Assembly (NCBI RefSeq): GCF_025790165.1
Contig: NZ_CP094970.1
Span: forward strand, 2,170,001 to 2,234,000
Origin: Solicola gregarius
GTDB lineage: Bacteria; Actinomycetota; Actinomycetes; Propionibacteriales; Nocardioidaceae
Direction of reading: 5' to 3'
DNA: 64,000 nucleotides
Part shown: piece after piece, positions 7,809 to 15,723 of the stretch
How the letters are laid out: the number at the start of each line of letters is the position of its first letter
How positions within the stretch are numbered: position 1 is the stretch's first letter
Translations under genes and position numbers: made by a program
The notes under the pieces: model-generated
Databases searched by the model: none
Seen by the model: the letters and a program-made list of their open reading frames with translations, nothing else
Told to the model about the DNA's origin: nothing

Positions 7809-8771
7809 GTGGTTCGCGTGGACAGCACAGCCACCGATCGCTTCGACACCAGTCGGTTCGAGGCCAGCCGGAACCGGCTGGCCTCGCTGGCGTACCGGCT
7901 GCTGGGGTCGGCCGCCGACGCCGAGGACGCCGTGCAGGATGCGTTCTTGCGCTGGCAAGCCGCAGACCGGCAGCGGATCGAGGTTCCGGAAGCATGGCTG
8001 ACCAAGGTCGTCACCAACCTGTGCCTCGACCGGCTCCGCTCGGCACAAGCCCGCCGCGAACGCACCGCCGGCGCCTGGTTGCCCGAACTGCTCCTCGACG
8101 GCGACCCGATGCTCGGCCCGGCCGACACCTTCGAACAGCGCGAATCGGTCTCCCTGGCCGTCCTGACACTCATGGAGCGCCTTTCCCCCCTCGAGCGGGC
8201 CGTCTACCTCCTACGCGAGGCGTTCTCCCACAGCCACGCCGAAATCGCCGACATCCTCGACGTCACCGAGTCCGCAAGCCAACAACACCTCCACCGAGCC
8301 CGACGCCGCATCACCGCCGCGCGCCGCGGCATCGGAGAAGTCGACCCGACATCGGCCCGCAGAATCGTCGAAGAATTCCTCGCCGCTGCCACCTCAGGCC
8401 GCACCGACCGCCTGGTAGCGCTACTCACCGACGACGCGACCGCGATCACCGACGGCGCCGGCCGGACCGAAACACTGCTGCAGTACGACACCGCGCAACG
8501 CATCGCCGCCATCACCCGAGCCGGCTTCAAACCCACCCCCGCGAAACGACGACTCGCCGGCGGCACACCCGCCATCCACTACGCACTCGTCAACCAGACC
8601 CCCGCCATCCTCTTCCTGGTCGACGACCAAATCGCCGGAGCCGTGACATTCGACATCACCAACGGCAAAATCACAACCGTCCGCAGTATCGCCGCCCCCA
8701 CCCGCATCGCCCGCCTCACCGAAACCTGGCGCCAGCACAAACCCGACCCACCGCTCATCACCCAATGGTGA
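7809..8771 (+). CDS. ECF sigma factor with C-terminal SnoaL-like domain (ECF41/SigJ type)
   Basis: This 320-residue extracytoplasmic-function sigma factor (317 if GTG 7818 is used) has sigma2 at about 15-85 (RNRLASLAYRLLGSAADAEDAVQDAFLRW) and sigma4 at about 125-180, ending in a helix-turn-helix (SHAEIADILDVTESASQQHLHRARRR). A further 130-residue domain of NTF2/SnoaL type follows. This C-terminal domain, instead of a separate anti-sigma factor, regulates activity in ECF41-type proteins. The characteristic DGGGK is represented here by DGAGRTE near 222. It follows the FAD oxidoreductase closely, which fits the known habit of these sigma factors to sit beside oxidoreductases. Codons for Ala, Arg and Pro look different from most later genes, with few CGTACG runs. 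Confidence 0.85.
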   Translation: MVRVDSTATDRFDTSRFEASRNRLASLAYRLLGSAADAEDAVQDAFLRWQAADRQRIEVPEAWLTKVVTNLCLDRLRSAQARRERTAGAWLPELLLDGDPMLGPADTFEQRESVSLAVLTLMERLSPLERAVYLLREAFSHSHAEIADILDVTESASQQHLHRARRRITAARRGIGEVDPTSARRIVEEFLAAATSGRTDRLVALLTDDATAITDGAGRTETLLQYDTAQRIAAITRAGFKPTPAKRRLAGGTPAIHYALVNQTPAILFLVDDQIAGAVTFDITNGKITTVRSIAAPTRIARLTETWRQHKPDPPLITQW

Positions 8772-8894
8772 CCCGCCTCCAGCCCTCCGCTCCGCTGAAG
8801 CGAAACGACGTGCGCGCTGGGCGCCCGTATCGCTCCGCGGCTGTGTGACGTCGCAAGCTTTGGCGGCTCCTCGATCTGGAGACACGGGACGCTT

Positions 8895-8925
8895 TTCGGT
8901 AGCGCCGGACCCCGTTGCTACCGAA
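8895..8925 (+). terminator. hairpin after the sigma gene
   Basis: TTCGGTAGC (8895-8903) and GCTACCGAA (8917-8925) form a perfect 9-bp stem around a 13-base loop. It lies 124 bases after the sigma-factor stop and 57 bases before the next start. There is no T-run, so it may be a terminator of the actinobacterial type or an operator for the RTX gene. Confidence 0.45.
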
Positions 8926-8981
8926 CTTCCCCTCATCCAGGCATCGGGCGCGGTAAAGTTCGGAGATCTGAAGGAGCGGGA

Positions 8982-10295
8982 ATGTCGCTTCACCACTCTG
9001 CTGCCGTTGCCCCGTCTTATCGCATCAAGCGCGCGGGCCAGATCGGGTTGGCGCTCGCGGTCGCCTCCGCCGTCGCCGGACTTGCGCCGGCCGCACCCGC
9101 GCGCGCCGCCACGACGACCTGCCACGGCATCAGGGTCACCATCGTCGGGACGCACTCGTCCGACGTCATCCATGGCACGCCCGGCCGGGACGTCATCAAC
9201 GGTCTACGCGGCAACGACACGATCTACGGCGGCGGCGGCCACGACCTCCTCTGCGGCGGTTCCGGTGCCGACCGGCTCTACGGCGGCGCCGCCAACGACC
9301 GGCTCTACGGCCAGCTCGACCAGCTGCGCGGCGCTCAGGAGGACGGCGTCGAACGCATCGGTGACACGTTGCGAGGCGGCTCGGGAAGCGACCACCTCGA
9401 CGGGGGCACCGACGCGCGTCACGCCGACATCGTCGTGAACGACATCTACACCTGGGACGAGTCGGCGCATGGCGTCCGCATCGACCTGCGCACGGGCACC
9501 GCGCGCGGCGAGGGCGTCGACACCTTCACCGGCCACAAATACAGCGTCATCGGCTCGCCGTTCGGCGACGTGGTCCAAGGGACCGGCCGGCGCGATCGGA
9601 TCAGTACGGGGGCCGGTCGTGACGACGTCTACGCACGCGGCAATGACGACTTCGTGGATGTGGACGACATACATCGCTACCCGGGCGGACAGGCCGACCG
9701 GGCCTGGGGCGGCCTGGGTGACGACCAGATCTCCGCCCGGGGCGGCGAGGACCGGCTGGGGGGTGGCCCCGGCAACGACTCGATCTTCGCCTCGGGCACC
9801 GGCAACGACGTCCTCACCGGCGGGGACGGACGCGATTCCTTCTACCCACAGATCGGCAACACCGACGGTCCGCAGGCGATCCGGGGCGGCGACGGCCTCG
9901 ACTTCCTGCAGCTGGAAGACTCGGTGATCCTCCACAACCGAGATCTGTCGACGGGAGTGTGGGACATGGCGACCGGCGACATGACGTTCACCCTGGGGCA
10001 CGACATCGAGCTCGCGGTCCGCGACATCGAGCAGGCCTACCTCTCCACGCCGCGAACGGCGTGGACGGTCACCGGCACAACCAGGGCCGACGAGCTATGG
10101 GGCGACACGAACAGTAGCCGGTCGTCCGTCTTCTTCGACGCGCTCGATGGCGACGACGAGTTCGAGGGGACCAGCGGCGACGACACGTTCGACGGTGGCC
10201 CCGGCAACGATCACACGTCGGGCATGTACAACGGCGACGACACCTGCATCAGCGTCGAGACGATCGACGGGGGCGACTGCGACCACATCAGCTGA
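8982..10295 (+). CDS. secreted RTX calcium-binding repeat protein
   Basis: This 437-residue protein begins with a Sec signal peptide (basic residues near 15, hydrophobic LALAVASAVAGLAPAAPA, cleavage near 42 after ARA). RTX nonapeptides of the GGxGxDxhx type follow, for example GGGGHDLLCGGSGADRLYGG (about 78-97) and further sets near 130, 250-285 and 400-420. Such repeats bind calcium outside the cell and fold into a parallel beta roll. No enzyme domain is visible between the repeats, so the role could be adhesion, surface binding or a structural shell. The start has AAGGAG seven bases upstream. It stands alone between the sigma gene and a convergent YCII gene. Confidence 0.88.
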   Translation: MSLHHSAAVAPSYRIKRAGQIGLALAVASAVAGLAPAAPARAATTTCHGIRVTIVGTHSSDVIHGTPGRDVINGLRGNDTIYGGGGHDLLCGGSGADRLYGGAANDRLYGQLDQLRGAQEDGVERIGDTLRGGSGSDHLDGGTDARHADIVVNDIYTWDESAHGVRIDLRTGTARGEGVDTFTGHKYSVIGSPFGDVVQGTGRRDRISTGAGRDDVYARGNDDFVDVDDIHRYPGGQADRAWGGLGDDQISARGGEDRLGGGPGNDSIFASGTGNDVLTGGDGRDSFYPQIGNTDGPQAIRGGDGLDFLQLEDSVILHNRDLSTGVWDMATGDMTFTLGHDIELAVRDIEQAYLSTPRTAWTVTGTTRADELWGDTNSSRSSVFFDALDGDDEFEGTSGDDTFDGGPGNDHTSGMYNGDDTCISVETIDGGDCDHIS

Positions 10296-10314
10296 CGGCG
10301 CTCGGGACCTGTGC

Positions 10315-10683
10315 TCACTCGCCCGGCGGGACCTGGAAGGCGCGGACCTCGATGCGGCCTCCGAGGGCCTTCGATGCGCGGGCTGCCCAGTCGAGGGCGG
10401 CCGCATCGTCGGCGACGTCGATCACCCAGAAACCTCCGAGGTACTCGGGAGCCTCGACGAAGGGGCCGTTGACGGTGCTCAGCGATTCGCCTGTGTTGTC
10501 GACGGTGATCGCGGTTGAGGGCGGCGTCAGCCCGCCCGCGAAGACGAAGGCGCCAGTCGATGTCAGCTCCTCGATGATCGCGCCCGCGGCAGCCATGGCC
10601 GCCTCGAGCTCTGCTGGGTCCATGGTCTCCATGGTCGGTTCTTCGTCGGAGTCGTGCGGAACGGACAGTAGGTATTGGCTCAT
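10315..10683 (-). CDS. YCII-family protein
   Basis: This 122-residue protein of the YCII/DGPF superfamily has the dimeric ferredoxin-like fold. It starts MSQYLLSVPHD and contains FVFAGGLTPPSTAITV, then the typical GPFVEAPEYLGGFWVIDVAD segment followed by ALDWAARASKALGGRIEVR. Members often lie beside ECF sigma factors and their biochemical role is poorly known. Longer in-frame starts exist upstream (10716, 10752), but the family begins at the MSQY methionine. The gene is convergent with the RTX gene, with 19 bases between their stops. Confidence 0.85.
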   Translation of the reverse strand: MSQYLLSVPHDSDEEPTMETMDPAELEAAMAAAGAIIEELTSTGAFVFAGGLTPPSTAITVDNTGESLSTVNGPFVEAPEYLGGFWVIDVADDAAALDWAARASKALGGRIEVRAFQVPPGE

Positions 10684-10800
10684 GCCGGGTAGACCGGCCT
10701 CGACGCGGAAACTCATCGGTCGACCGTCCGATCCTGCTTCGCGCGTCTCCATCCGGTGTCGCGACCTTCCGTACGTCTGGCGACCTGGGGTAGTCGCCGC

Positions 10801-11097
10801 CTACGTCGCGGCGGTCCGGGTGCGGACCTCACGCTCCATTCGCTTCTCATGACGCGCGCGCCCCTTGATCGCCTCACGCTCACGATTTTTCGGTGGCGCC
10901 TTCGTCACGAGGTCATCGAGCAGGCGACGAGTCGCGAGCGCGATCTCGTCGACCGCCCTCTCGAACGCCTCGGCGTTCGCACGTGAGGGACGGGTCGACC
11001 CGCTGACCTTCCGCACGAACTGGACGGCGGCCTCGCGGACCTCGTCGTCGGTCGTCGGCGGATCGAAGTTGTGAAGGACACGGATATTCCGGCACAT
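10801..11097 (-). CDS. DUF2277 family protein
   Basis: This 98-residue protein closely matches the DUF2277 pattern: MCRNIRVLHNFDPP at the start, then AVQFVRKVSGSTRPSRANAEAFERAVDEIA, then LLDDLVTKAPPKNREREAIKGRARHEKR. The conserved MCRNIR start with Cys2 is diagnostic. The family is small, soluble and of unknown function, sometimes found near DNA-repair or stress genes. It is transcribed on its own between YCII and YjbR-like genes. Confidence 0.88.
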   Translation of the reverse strand: MCRNIRVLHNFDPPTTDDEVREAAVQFVRKVSGSTRPSRANAEAFERAVDEIALATRRLLDDLVTKAPPKNREREAIKGRARHEKRMEREVRTRTAAT

Positions 11098-11175
11098 ACG
11101 ATGACGGTAACCCGAGGGAATCGCTCCGCGCGAGCGTCAACCGTCACCACCCGAGCCCAGGCGACCGTCTGAGCA

Positions 11176-11601
11176 TCACTCCGTCAGGTGTTCCTCGAGC
11201 CATGTTGCTCTTCGGCGGGCCGACGCTCGCGACAGCCAGGCCTCCTGAACGACCTCAGCGAGCTCGTTGTGGCTGATCTCGCCGATCCGGCTGGCCCGCA
11301 GCAGGACCGATAGGTGACCGTCGAAGTGGGGGGTGGTGAAGAACGGTGAAGAGTCGTCCTGCACCATCGCGAGCTTGTCGCCCTGGTTGGGGGCCCAGAA
11401 CACGATGACGTCGTCGTAACGCTCGCCGGTCTCCGAGTCGTATGCGTCGGGGCGCGGGTTCCGAAAGAAGACGAACGACTTCCCGCCAACCTGATAGACC
11501 GGCTTGTGCTCCGTGCCGGGGTAGACGGTGACGTGGGGCATGCCGAGCGCAAGGTGATGTACGTCCTCGACTCGGGCTCGCCGGACAGCCTTTCTCGCCA
11601 C
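11176..11601 (-). CDS. MmcQ/YjbR-like protein
   Basis: This 141-residue protein has the YjbR/CyaY-like fold. Its key stretches are VHHLALGMPHVTVYPG at the N-terminus, FVFFRNPRPDAYD, then DDVIVFWAPNQGDKLAMVQDD, SPFFTTPHFDGHLSVLLRAS and a final helix with VQEAWLSRASARRRATWLEE. The family is described as possibly DNA-binding, but evidence is thin. It stands alone on the minus strand. Start codon choice (GTG or ATG near 11601) matches the family's MARKxV beginning. Confidence 0.8.
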   Translation of the reverse strand: MARKAVRRARVEDVHHLALGMPHVTVYPGTEHKPVYQVGGKSFVFFRNPRPDAYDSETGERYDDVIVFWAPNQGDKLAMVQDDSSPFFTTPHFDGHLSVLLRASRIGEISHNELAEVVQEAWLSRASARRRATWLEEHLTE

Positions 11602-11696
11602 GTCCCAAGATTAGGCGTCGCCGCGAGGCGAGCACACTCCTCGAGATCTCGCGCCGGATCAGATACCGCTAGCAGACGACTCACCGATGGGACAGT

Positions 11697-12371
11697 TCAG
11701 TAGCGGGGAAGACCCTTGACACGCCATCCGCCGTATCTGAACGCCGCGCGGTCGCTGTGGGGGCGCAGCGCGTGCTTGTCGACGCGATGCCAGCGATGCT
11801 TGGCCCACCGGTACTTGGTCGCGGAGCCGTGCCACCTGTCCGTGTCCCAGTCCTTGGTCACCAAGCGGTATGACATCCGGAGGTGACCATGCTCGTGCGA
11901 CCGCTTCCAACCGGCAGCGATCCACGCGGCGCCGTCCACAAACCATGTCTTCTTGCCACCGGGTGCGCGCTGTAGCACCAGCTTCCCGTGCCGGACCGTG
12001 AGCACGGAAAAGAACAACGAGTGCGCGCCGTACCTTGTCAGCACCGCCAGCTCCTTGCCACGGCGTCCGTTCAGGTTGGCGGCGCCGTGCCAACTCGGCT
12101 GCTCGTACTCCGACCCCGACCCGAGCGTCCGGCGCAGCGTGCGCCCCCGCGCACGGTCCACGGTCACCCGAACTCGGTTGTCACCATCACGCACCCGTAC
12201 GACGTCTGTCCGTCCGTCGCCGTCGACGTCGGCGCGCTTGACCACGCGCTCCTGCTCATGCGCGGCGTGCACAGCCTGCGCTGGGCTCAGAACTCCCGAC
12301 GGAGCGGCGCTCGCGGCCACGAGCGCGACGAACGCGCCCAGGATGACGGACCTACCAGCGCTTCGCTTCAT
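11697..12371 (-). CDS. secreted FG-GAP-like (VCBS) repeat protein
   Basis: This 224-residue protein begins with a signal peptide (MKRSAGRSVILGAFVALVAASA, cleavage near AQA at 32). RADVDGDGRTDVVRVRDGDN (about 47-66) follows; its DxDGDGxxD calcium-binding motif is typical of FG-GAP/VCBS repeats. The rest is rich in Trp, His, Arg and Lys and repeats motifs such as SATKYRWAKHRWHRV. The function is unknown; an exported surface or wall-associated protein is likely. The start at 12371 is chosen because it opens the signal peptide; the frame extends further upstream but overlaps the divergent gene. It is divergent from the DUF1707 gene. Confidence 0.72.
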   Translation of the reverse strand: MKRSAGRSVILGAFVALVAASAAPSGVLSPAQAVHAAHEQERVVKRADVDGDGRTDVVRVRDGDNRVRVTVDRARGRTLRRTLGSGSEYEQPSWHGAANLNGRRGKELAVLTRYGAHSLFFSVLTVRHGKLVLQRAPGGKKTWFVDGAAWIAAGWKRSHEHGHLRMSYRLVTKDWDTDRWHGSATKYRWAKHRWHRVDKHALRPHSDRAAFRYGGWRVKGLPRY

Positions 12372-12477
12372 GGCACATTCTGTGCTGAGAGCCCCGTATC
12401 TGTCCCCGGATTGATCGGATCCGAGGGACAGCGGCCATGATCTCAACAGGCGGCGGCGGACCGCTACGGTGGTTCTT

Positions 12478-13164
12478 GTGACCGAACCGTCCGACTCGAT
12501 CGAACCCGCCGAATCCGCCGCGACGCCCGACCGCCGCGAGTCGAGCGAGCTGCGTGTGTCCGATGCCGACCGCGATGCCGTCGTACGCCAGCTCGGCGAG
12601 CATGCTGGCGTCGGACGCTTGACGCTCGCCGAGCACGAGGAACGCATCGAGCAAGCGATGGAGGCGAAGACGCGCGGCCAGCTCGACGAGCTGCTGTCCG
12701 ATCTTCCCGAGGCGACCGCGCAGTCGCCCGAGCGCCGGCGGAAGGTCAGCCGCTGGATCCTCTCCGTTATGGGCGGCACCGACCGTACGGGCCGGTGGCG
12801 CGTCGCAGAGGAGGTCAACGCGATCACCATCATGGGCGGCTGCGAGATCGACCTTCGCAACGCCGAGCTCGACGGCGACGATGTGGTGATCAACGCCTAC
12901 ACCTGGATGGGCGGCACCGATATCTACGTCCCGGACTCGATCGACCTCGAGGTCACGGGATTCTCGCTGATGGGCGAGCGGACGGAGCGTGGCTCGGCCC
13001 GGCGTCCGCGACCGGGTGCCCCACGCGTACGCATCCGGTCGTTCAACCTGATGGGGGGTTGCGACATCTACCGGCTGCCGGAGGAGACCCGCGACCTGTC
13101 CGGTCGGCGTGCGGCGCGCGAGCTGCGCAGGCAGCGCCGCGGAGGATTCGGCCACCGGTTCTGA
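12478..13164 (+). CDS. DUF1707 SHOCT-like domain protein
   Basis: This 228-residue protein carries the DUF1707 segment at about 25-80 (LRVSDADRDAVVRQLGEHAGVGRLTL then EHEERIEQAMEAKTRGQLDELLSDLP). This helical domain is very common in actinobacteria and may bind membranes or partner proteins. The C-terminal half contains repeated beta segments with MGG (VMGGTDRTG, IMGGCEIDL, WMGGTDIYV, LMGGCDIYR), like the LiaF-type cell-wall-active antibiotic response domain. No membrane helix is seen. A stress or envelope role is inferred from the domain pair. GTG 12478 is preferred over 12469. The crotonase gene begins one base after its stop. Confidence 0.82.
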   Translation: MTEPSDSIEPAESAATPDRRESSELRVSDADRDAVVRQLGEHAGVGRLTLAEHEERIEQAMEAKTRGQLDELLSDLPEATAQSPERRRKVSRWILSVMGGTDRTGRWRVAEEVNAITIMGGCEIDLRNAELDGDDVVINAYTWMGGTDIYVPDSIDLEVTGFSLMGERTERGSARRPRPGAPRVRIRSFNLMGGCDIYRLPEETRDLSGRRAARELRRQRRGGFGHRF

Positions 13165-13165
13165 C

Positions 13166-13975
13166 ATGCCGACCGAACAGCAATCACGACGAGTCGAGGT
13201 CGAGGTCCGCGAGCAGATCGCGTACGTACGCCTCACCCGTTCCGACAAGCTCAACGGCCTCGACCTGGCGATGCTCGAGCAACTCGTCGATGCGGCGCGC
13301 ACACTGCGTCGCGACCGTTCGGTGCGAGCGGCGATCCTGCTCGGTGACGGGCCGGCCTTCTCCTCCGGGCTCGACTTCGCGAGCGTGCTGAAGCGGCCGT
13401 CCCGGCTCGCGCTCGCCTTCGTACGGTGGCCGTGGCGGGCCACGAACCTGTTCCAGCGAGTGTGCTGGGAGTGGCGCACGCTGCCGATACCGGTCGTCGC
13501 CGTCCTGCACGGGCATTGCTACGGCGGTGCGATGCAGCTCGCGCTCGCGGCCGACTTCCGCTTCGCGACGCCCGACTGCTCGCTCGCCATCCTGGAGGCG
13601 AAGTGGGGCCTGATCCCCGACATGACCGGGTCCGTCACGCTACGCGAGCTCGTCGGCGCCGACACGGCAAAGCGCCTCGTGATGACCGGCGAGACGTTCG
13701 ACGGCACGTACGCGAAACAGATCGGGCTCGTCACGGAGGTCGCCGCCGATCCGCAGGAAGAGGCGGAGAAGCTCATCGCTCAGCTCGCCGCACGGTCGCC
13801 GGACTCCGTCGCCGCGGCGAAGGCGCTGCTGAATCGCACCCGAACGGCTCCGGTACGCGCGGCGCTGCGCGTGGAGCGTTCACTGCAGCTGGGGCTCTTG
13901 CGCGGTGCGAACAGCAAGATCGCGCGCGCCGCCGCGATGACGGGCAAGCAGGCGAGGTTCAAGCCTCGGCGTTGA
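13166..13975 (+). CDS. enoyl-CoA hydratase/isomerase (crotonase) family protein
   Basis: This 269-residue protein has the crotonase fold, whose enzymes hydrate or isomerise acyl-CoA thioesters in the cytoplasm. Oxyanion-hole segments are visible: FSSGLDFASVL (about 69-79) and HGHCYGGAMQLALAADFRFAT (about 115-135). They are followed by LAILEAKWGLIPDMTGSVTLRELVG (about 141-165). The position of the usual second catalytic Glu reads AKWGLIPDM, so an Asp may take that part, as in isomerases or hydrolases of the family. The substrate cannot be read. It starts one base after the DUF1707 stop and is probably in the same transcript. Confidence 0.85.
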   Translation: MPTEQQSRRVEVEVREQIAYVRLTRSDKLNGLDLAMLEQLVDAARTLRRDRSVRAAILLGDGPAFSSGLDFASVLKRPSRLALAFVRWPWRATNLFQRVCWEWRTLPIPVVAVLHGHCYGGAMQLALAADFRFATPDCSLAILEAKWGLIPDMTGSVTLRELVGADTAKRLVMTGETFDGTYAKQIGLVTEVAADPQEEAEKLIAQLAARSPDSVAAAKALLNRTRTAPVRAALRVERSLQLGLLRGANSKIARAAAMTGKQARFKPRR

Positions 13976-14061
13976 ACTGTTAGGTGCTCGTTCATGTTTC
14001 CGGGCATGAGCGGCGGGGTACGACGGGAACCAACGACGTCAAGCGTGATCGGGAGCCCGCT

Positions 14062-14874
14062 ATGCGTACCAAGTCGATGTCCACCGCTCTGTTGACGATC
14101 GGCCTGGTGGCCGGCTTGTCGCAGGTTCCGGCCGCTGCGGTGGAGGTTCCGGAGCCGCCGGCCTCCGTTGCGGTCGCCGACGTACCGGACGGCTACTACG
14201 ACGGTGCCGAGGGGAAGGCGGGCGAGGAGCTGCGTTCGTCGCTGCACACCATCATCTCCGCCGACGTCACGCAGCTGACGTACGACGAGGTGTGGGAGGC
14301 GCTCAAGGTGACCGACGAGGATCCGGCGAACCCCGCCAACGTCATCCTGCTCTACAGCGGCGAGTCTCGCAGCGAGGACGCGAACGGCGGCGACGCCGAC
14401 GACTGGAACCGCGAGCACGTCTGGGCGAAGTCGCACGGCGACTTCGGCACCGACATCGGCCCGGGCACCGACGTCCACCACCTGCGTCCCACGGACGTCA
14501 CGGTCAACTCGACTCGGGGCAACCTCGACTTCGACGAGGGCGGCGAGGAGGTCGAGGAGGCGCCCGGAAACTACGTGGACGGAGACTCCTGGGAGCCGCG
14601 CGACGAGGTCAAGGGTGATGTCGCCCGGATGATCATGTACATGGACGTTCGCTACGACGGTGAGAACGGCTACCCCGACCTCGAGGTCAACGACGCCGTC
14701 GACAACGGGTCGAATCCCAACATCGGCAAGATCTCCGTACTCCTGCAGTGGAACGAGATGGATCCGCCGGACGCGTTCGAGGAGAACCGCAACGACGTCA
14801 TCTACGACCAGTTCCAGCACAACCGGAACCCGTTCGTCGACCATCCGGAGTGGGCGGCCGCGATCTGGGGCTGA
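14062..14874 (+). CDS. secreted endonuclease I family nuclease
   Basis: This 270-residue extracellular nuclease belongs to the endonuclease I (EndA/Dns) His-Me-finger family, which cuts DNA and often RNA non-specifically. A signal peptide occupies residues 1-25 (MRTKSMSTALLTIGLVAGLS, cleavage near AAA). Key motifs are DWNREHVWAKSHGDFG (about 114-129) and DVHHLRPTDVTVNSTRGNLDF (about 137-157), which hold the catalytic His and the metal-binding Asn and Glu/Asp, and NVILLYSG before them. The C-terminal NRNPFVDHPEWAAAIWG is the conserved family end. The likely role is nutrient scavenging from extracellular DNA. The start at 14062 is chosen because it opens the signal peptide. Confidence 0.92.
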   Translation: MRTKSMSTALLTIGLVAGLSQVPAAAVEVPEPPASVAVADVPDGYYDGAEGKAGEELRSSLHTIISADVTQLTYDEVWEALKVTDEDPANPANVILLYSGESRSEDANGGDADDWNREHVWAKSHGDFGTDIGPGTDVHHLRPTDVTVNSTRGNLDFDEGGEEVEEAPGNYVDGDSWEPRDEVKGDVARMIMYMDVRYDGENGYPDLEVNDAVDNGSNPNIGKISVLLQWNEMDPPDAFEENRNDVIYDQFQHNRNPFVDHPEWAAAIWG

Positions 14875-14922
14875 TCCCGAATCGGATTCGGACGTAGCGA
14901 CGCCGCGGAATATCGTGGCCGT

Positions 14923-15717
14923 GTGCTGATCGCTCATCTCTCCGACCCACACGTGTCGACCCGTCCGGATGGTGGCGACGCCGTCACGCGCTTCTTCGAG
15001 GCGGTGAGTCGGCTCGAAGCACTCAGGCCGCTGCCCGATGCGGTCGTCGTCACCGGCGACCTGACCGACAACGGTGCCCCCGATGAGTACGTCATCGTCC
15101 GTGGGCTGCTCGAACGGCTCGCGATGCCGGTGCACGTGGTGCCGGGGAACCACGATGCTGCGCCCGAGTTACTGAGCTCGCTCGGCGGCAGCGGGTTCGC
15201 GTCGGCTGCGCTGCCGGAGCCGGATCGCTGCTACTACCGCGTCGACCATCCCGAGGTCAGCCTGATCTGCTGCGACTCCAGCGTCCCCGGCGAACCGTAC
15301 GGGATGCTCGGCGCGGCTCAGCTGGAGTGGCTCGACGCAGAGCTGGGCGGCCTGGACGGGCGGCAGGTGCTCGTCGCGATGCACCATCCGCCGGTACGAA
15401 CGGGCATCGGTGTCATGGACGAGATCATGCTCCGCGACGCCGATGCACTCGCCTCCGTGCTCGAGCGGCACAGGCCGGTGCAGCGGATCCTTGCGGGCCA
15501 CGTGCATCGTTCCATCACCGCCGGCTACGCCGGTGCCGTGGTGAGTATCGCCCCGAGCACGTACCGCCAGGTGCACCTGAACCTCGATCCGCACGCAGAC
15601 ACCGGCGCGTTCGTGGCCGAGCCGCCGGGATTCCTGCTGCATCAGGTCTCTGGCGCGAGCGCGGTCACGCATCTCGTCCCGGTGCGGCACACGTCGCAGC
15701 CCGCCGGGCAGATCTGA
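14923..15717 (+). CDS. metallophosphoesterase, CpdA-like phosphodiesterase
   Basis: This 264-residue calcineurin-like phosphoesterase resembles class III 3',5'-cyclic nucleotide phosphodiesterases. Metal ligands are seen in the expected order: HLSDPHV (Asp8, His10), VVTGDLTDNG (Asp46), PGNHDA (Asn76, His77), MHHPP (His154) and AGHVHR (His191, His193). The start is GTG 14923. Cyclic AMP hydrolysis is the usual activity, but other phosphodiesters are possible. It is transcribed alone and converges on the MFS gene. Confidence 0.87.
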   Translation: MLIAHLSDPHVSTRPDGGDAVTRFFEAVSRLEALRPLPDAVVVTGDLTDNGAPDEYVIVRGLLERLAMPVHVVPGNHDAAPELLSSLGGSGFASAALPEPDRCYYRVDHPEVSLICCDSSVPGEPYGMLGAAQLEWLDAELGGLDGRQVLVAMHHPPVRTGIGVMDEIMLRDADALASVLERHRPVQRILAGHVHRSITAGYAGAVVSIAPSTYRQVHLNLDPHADTGAFVAEPPGFLLHQVSGASAVTHLVPVRHTSQPAGQI

Positions 15718-15723
15718 ACCGAC

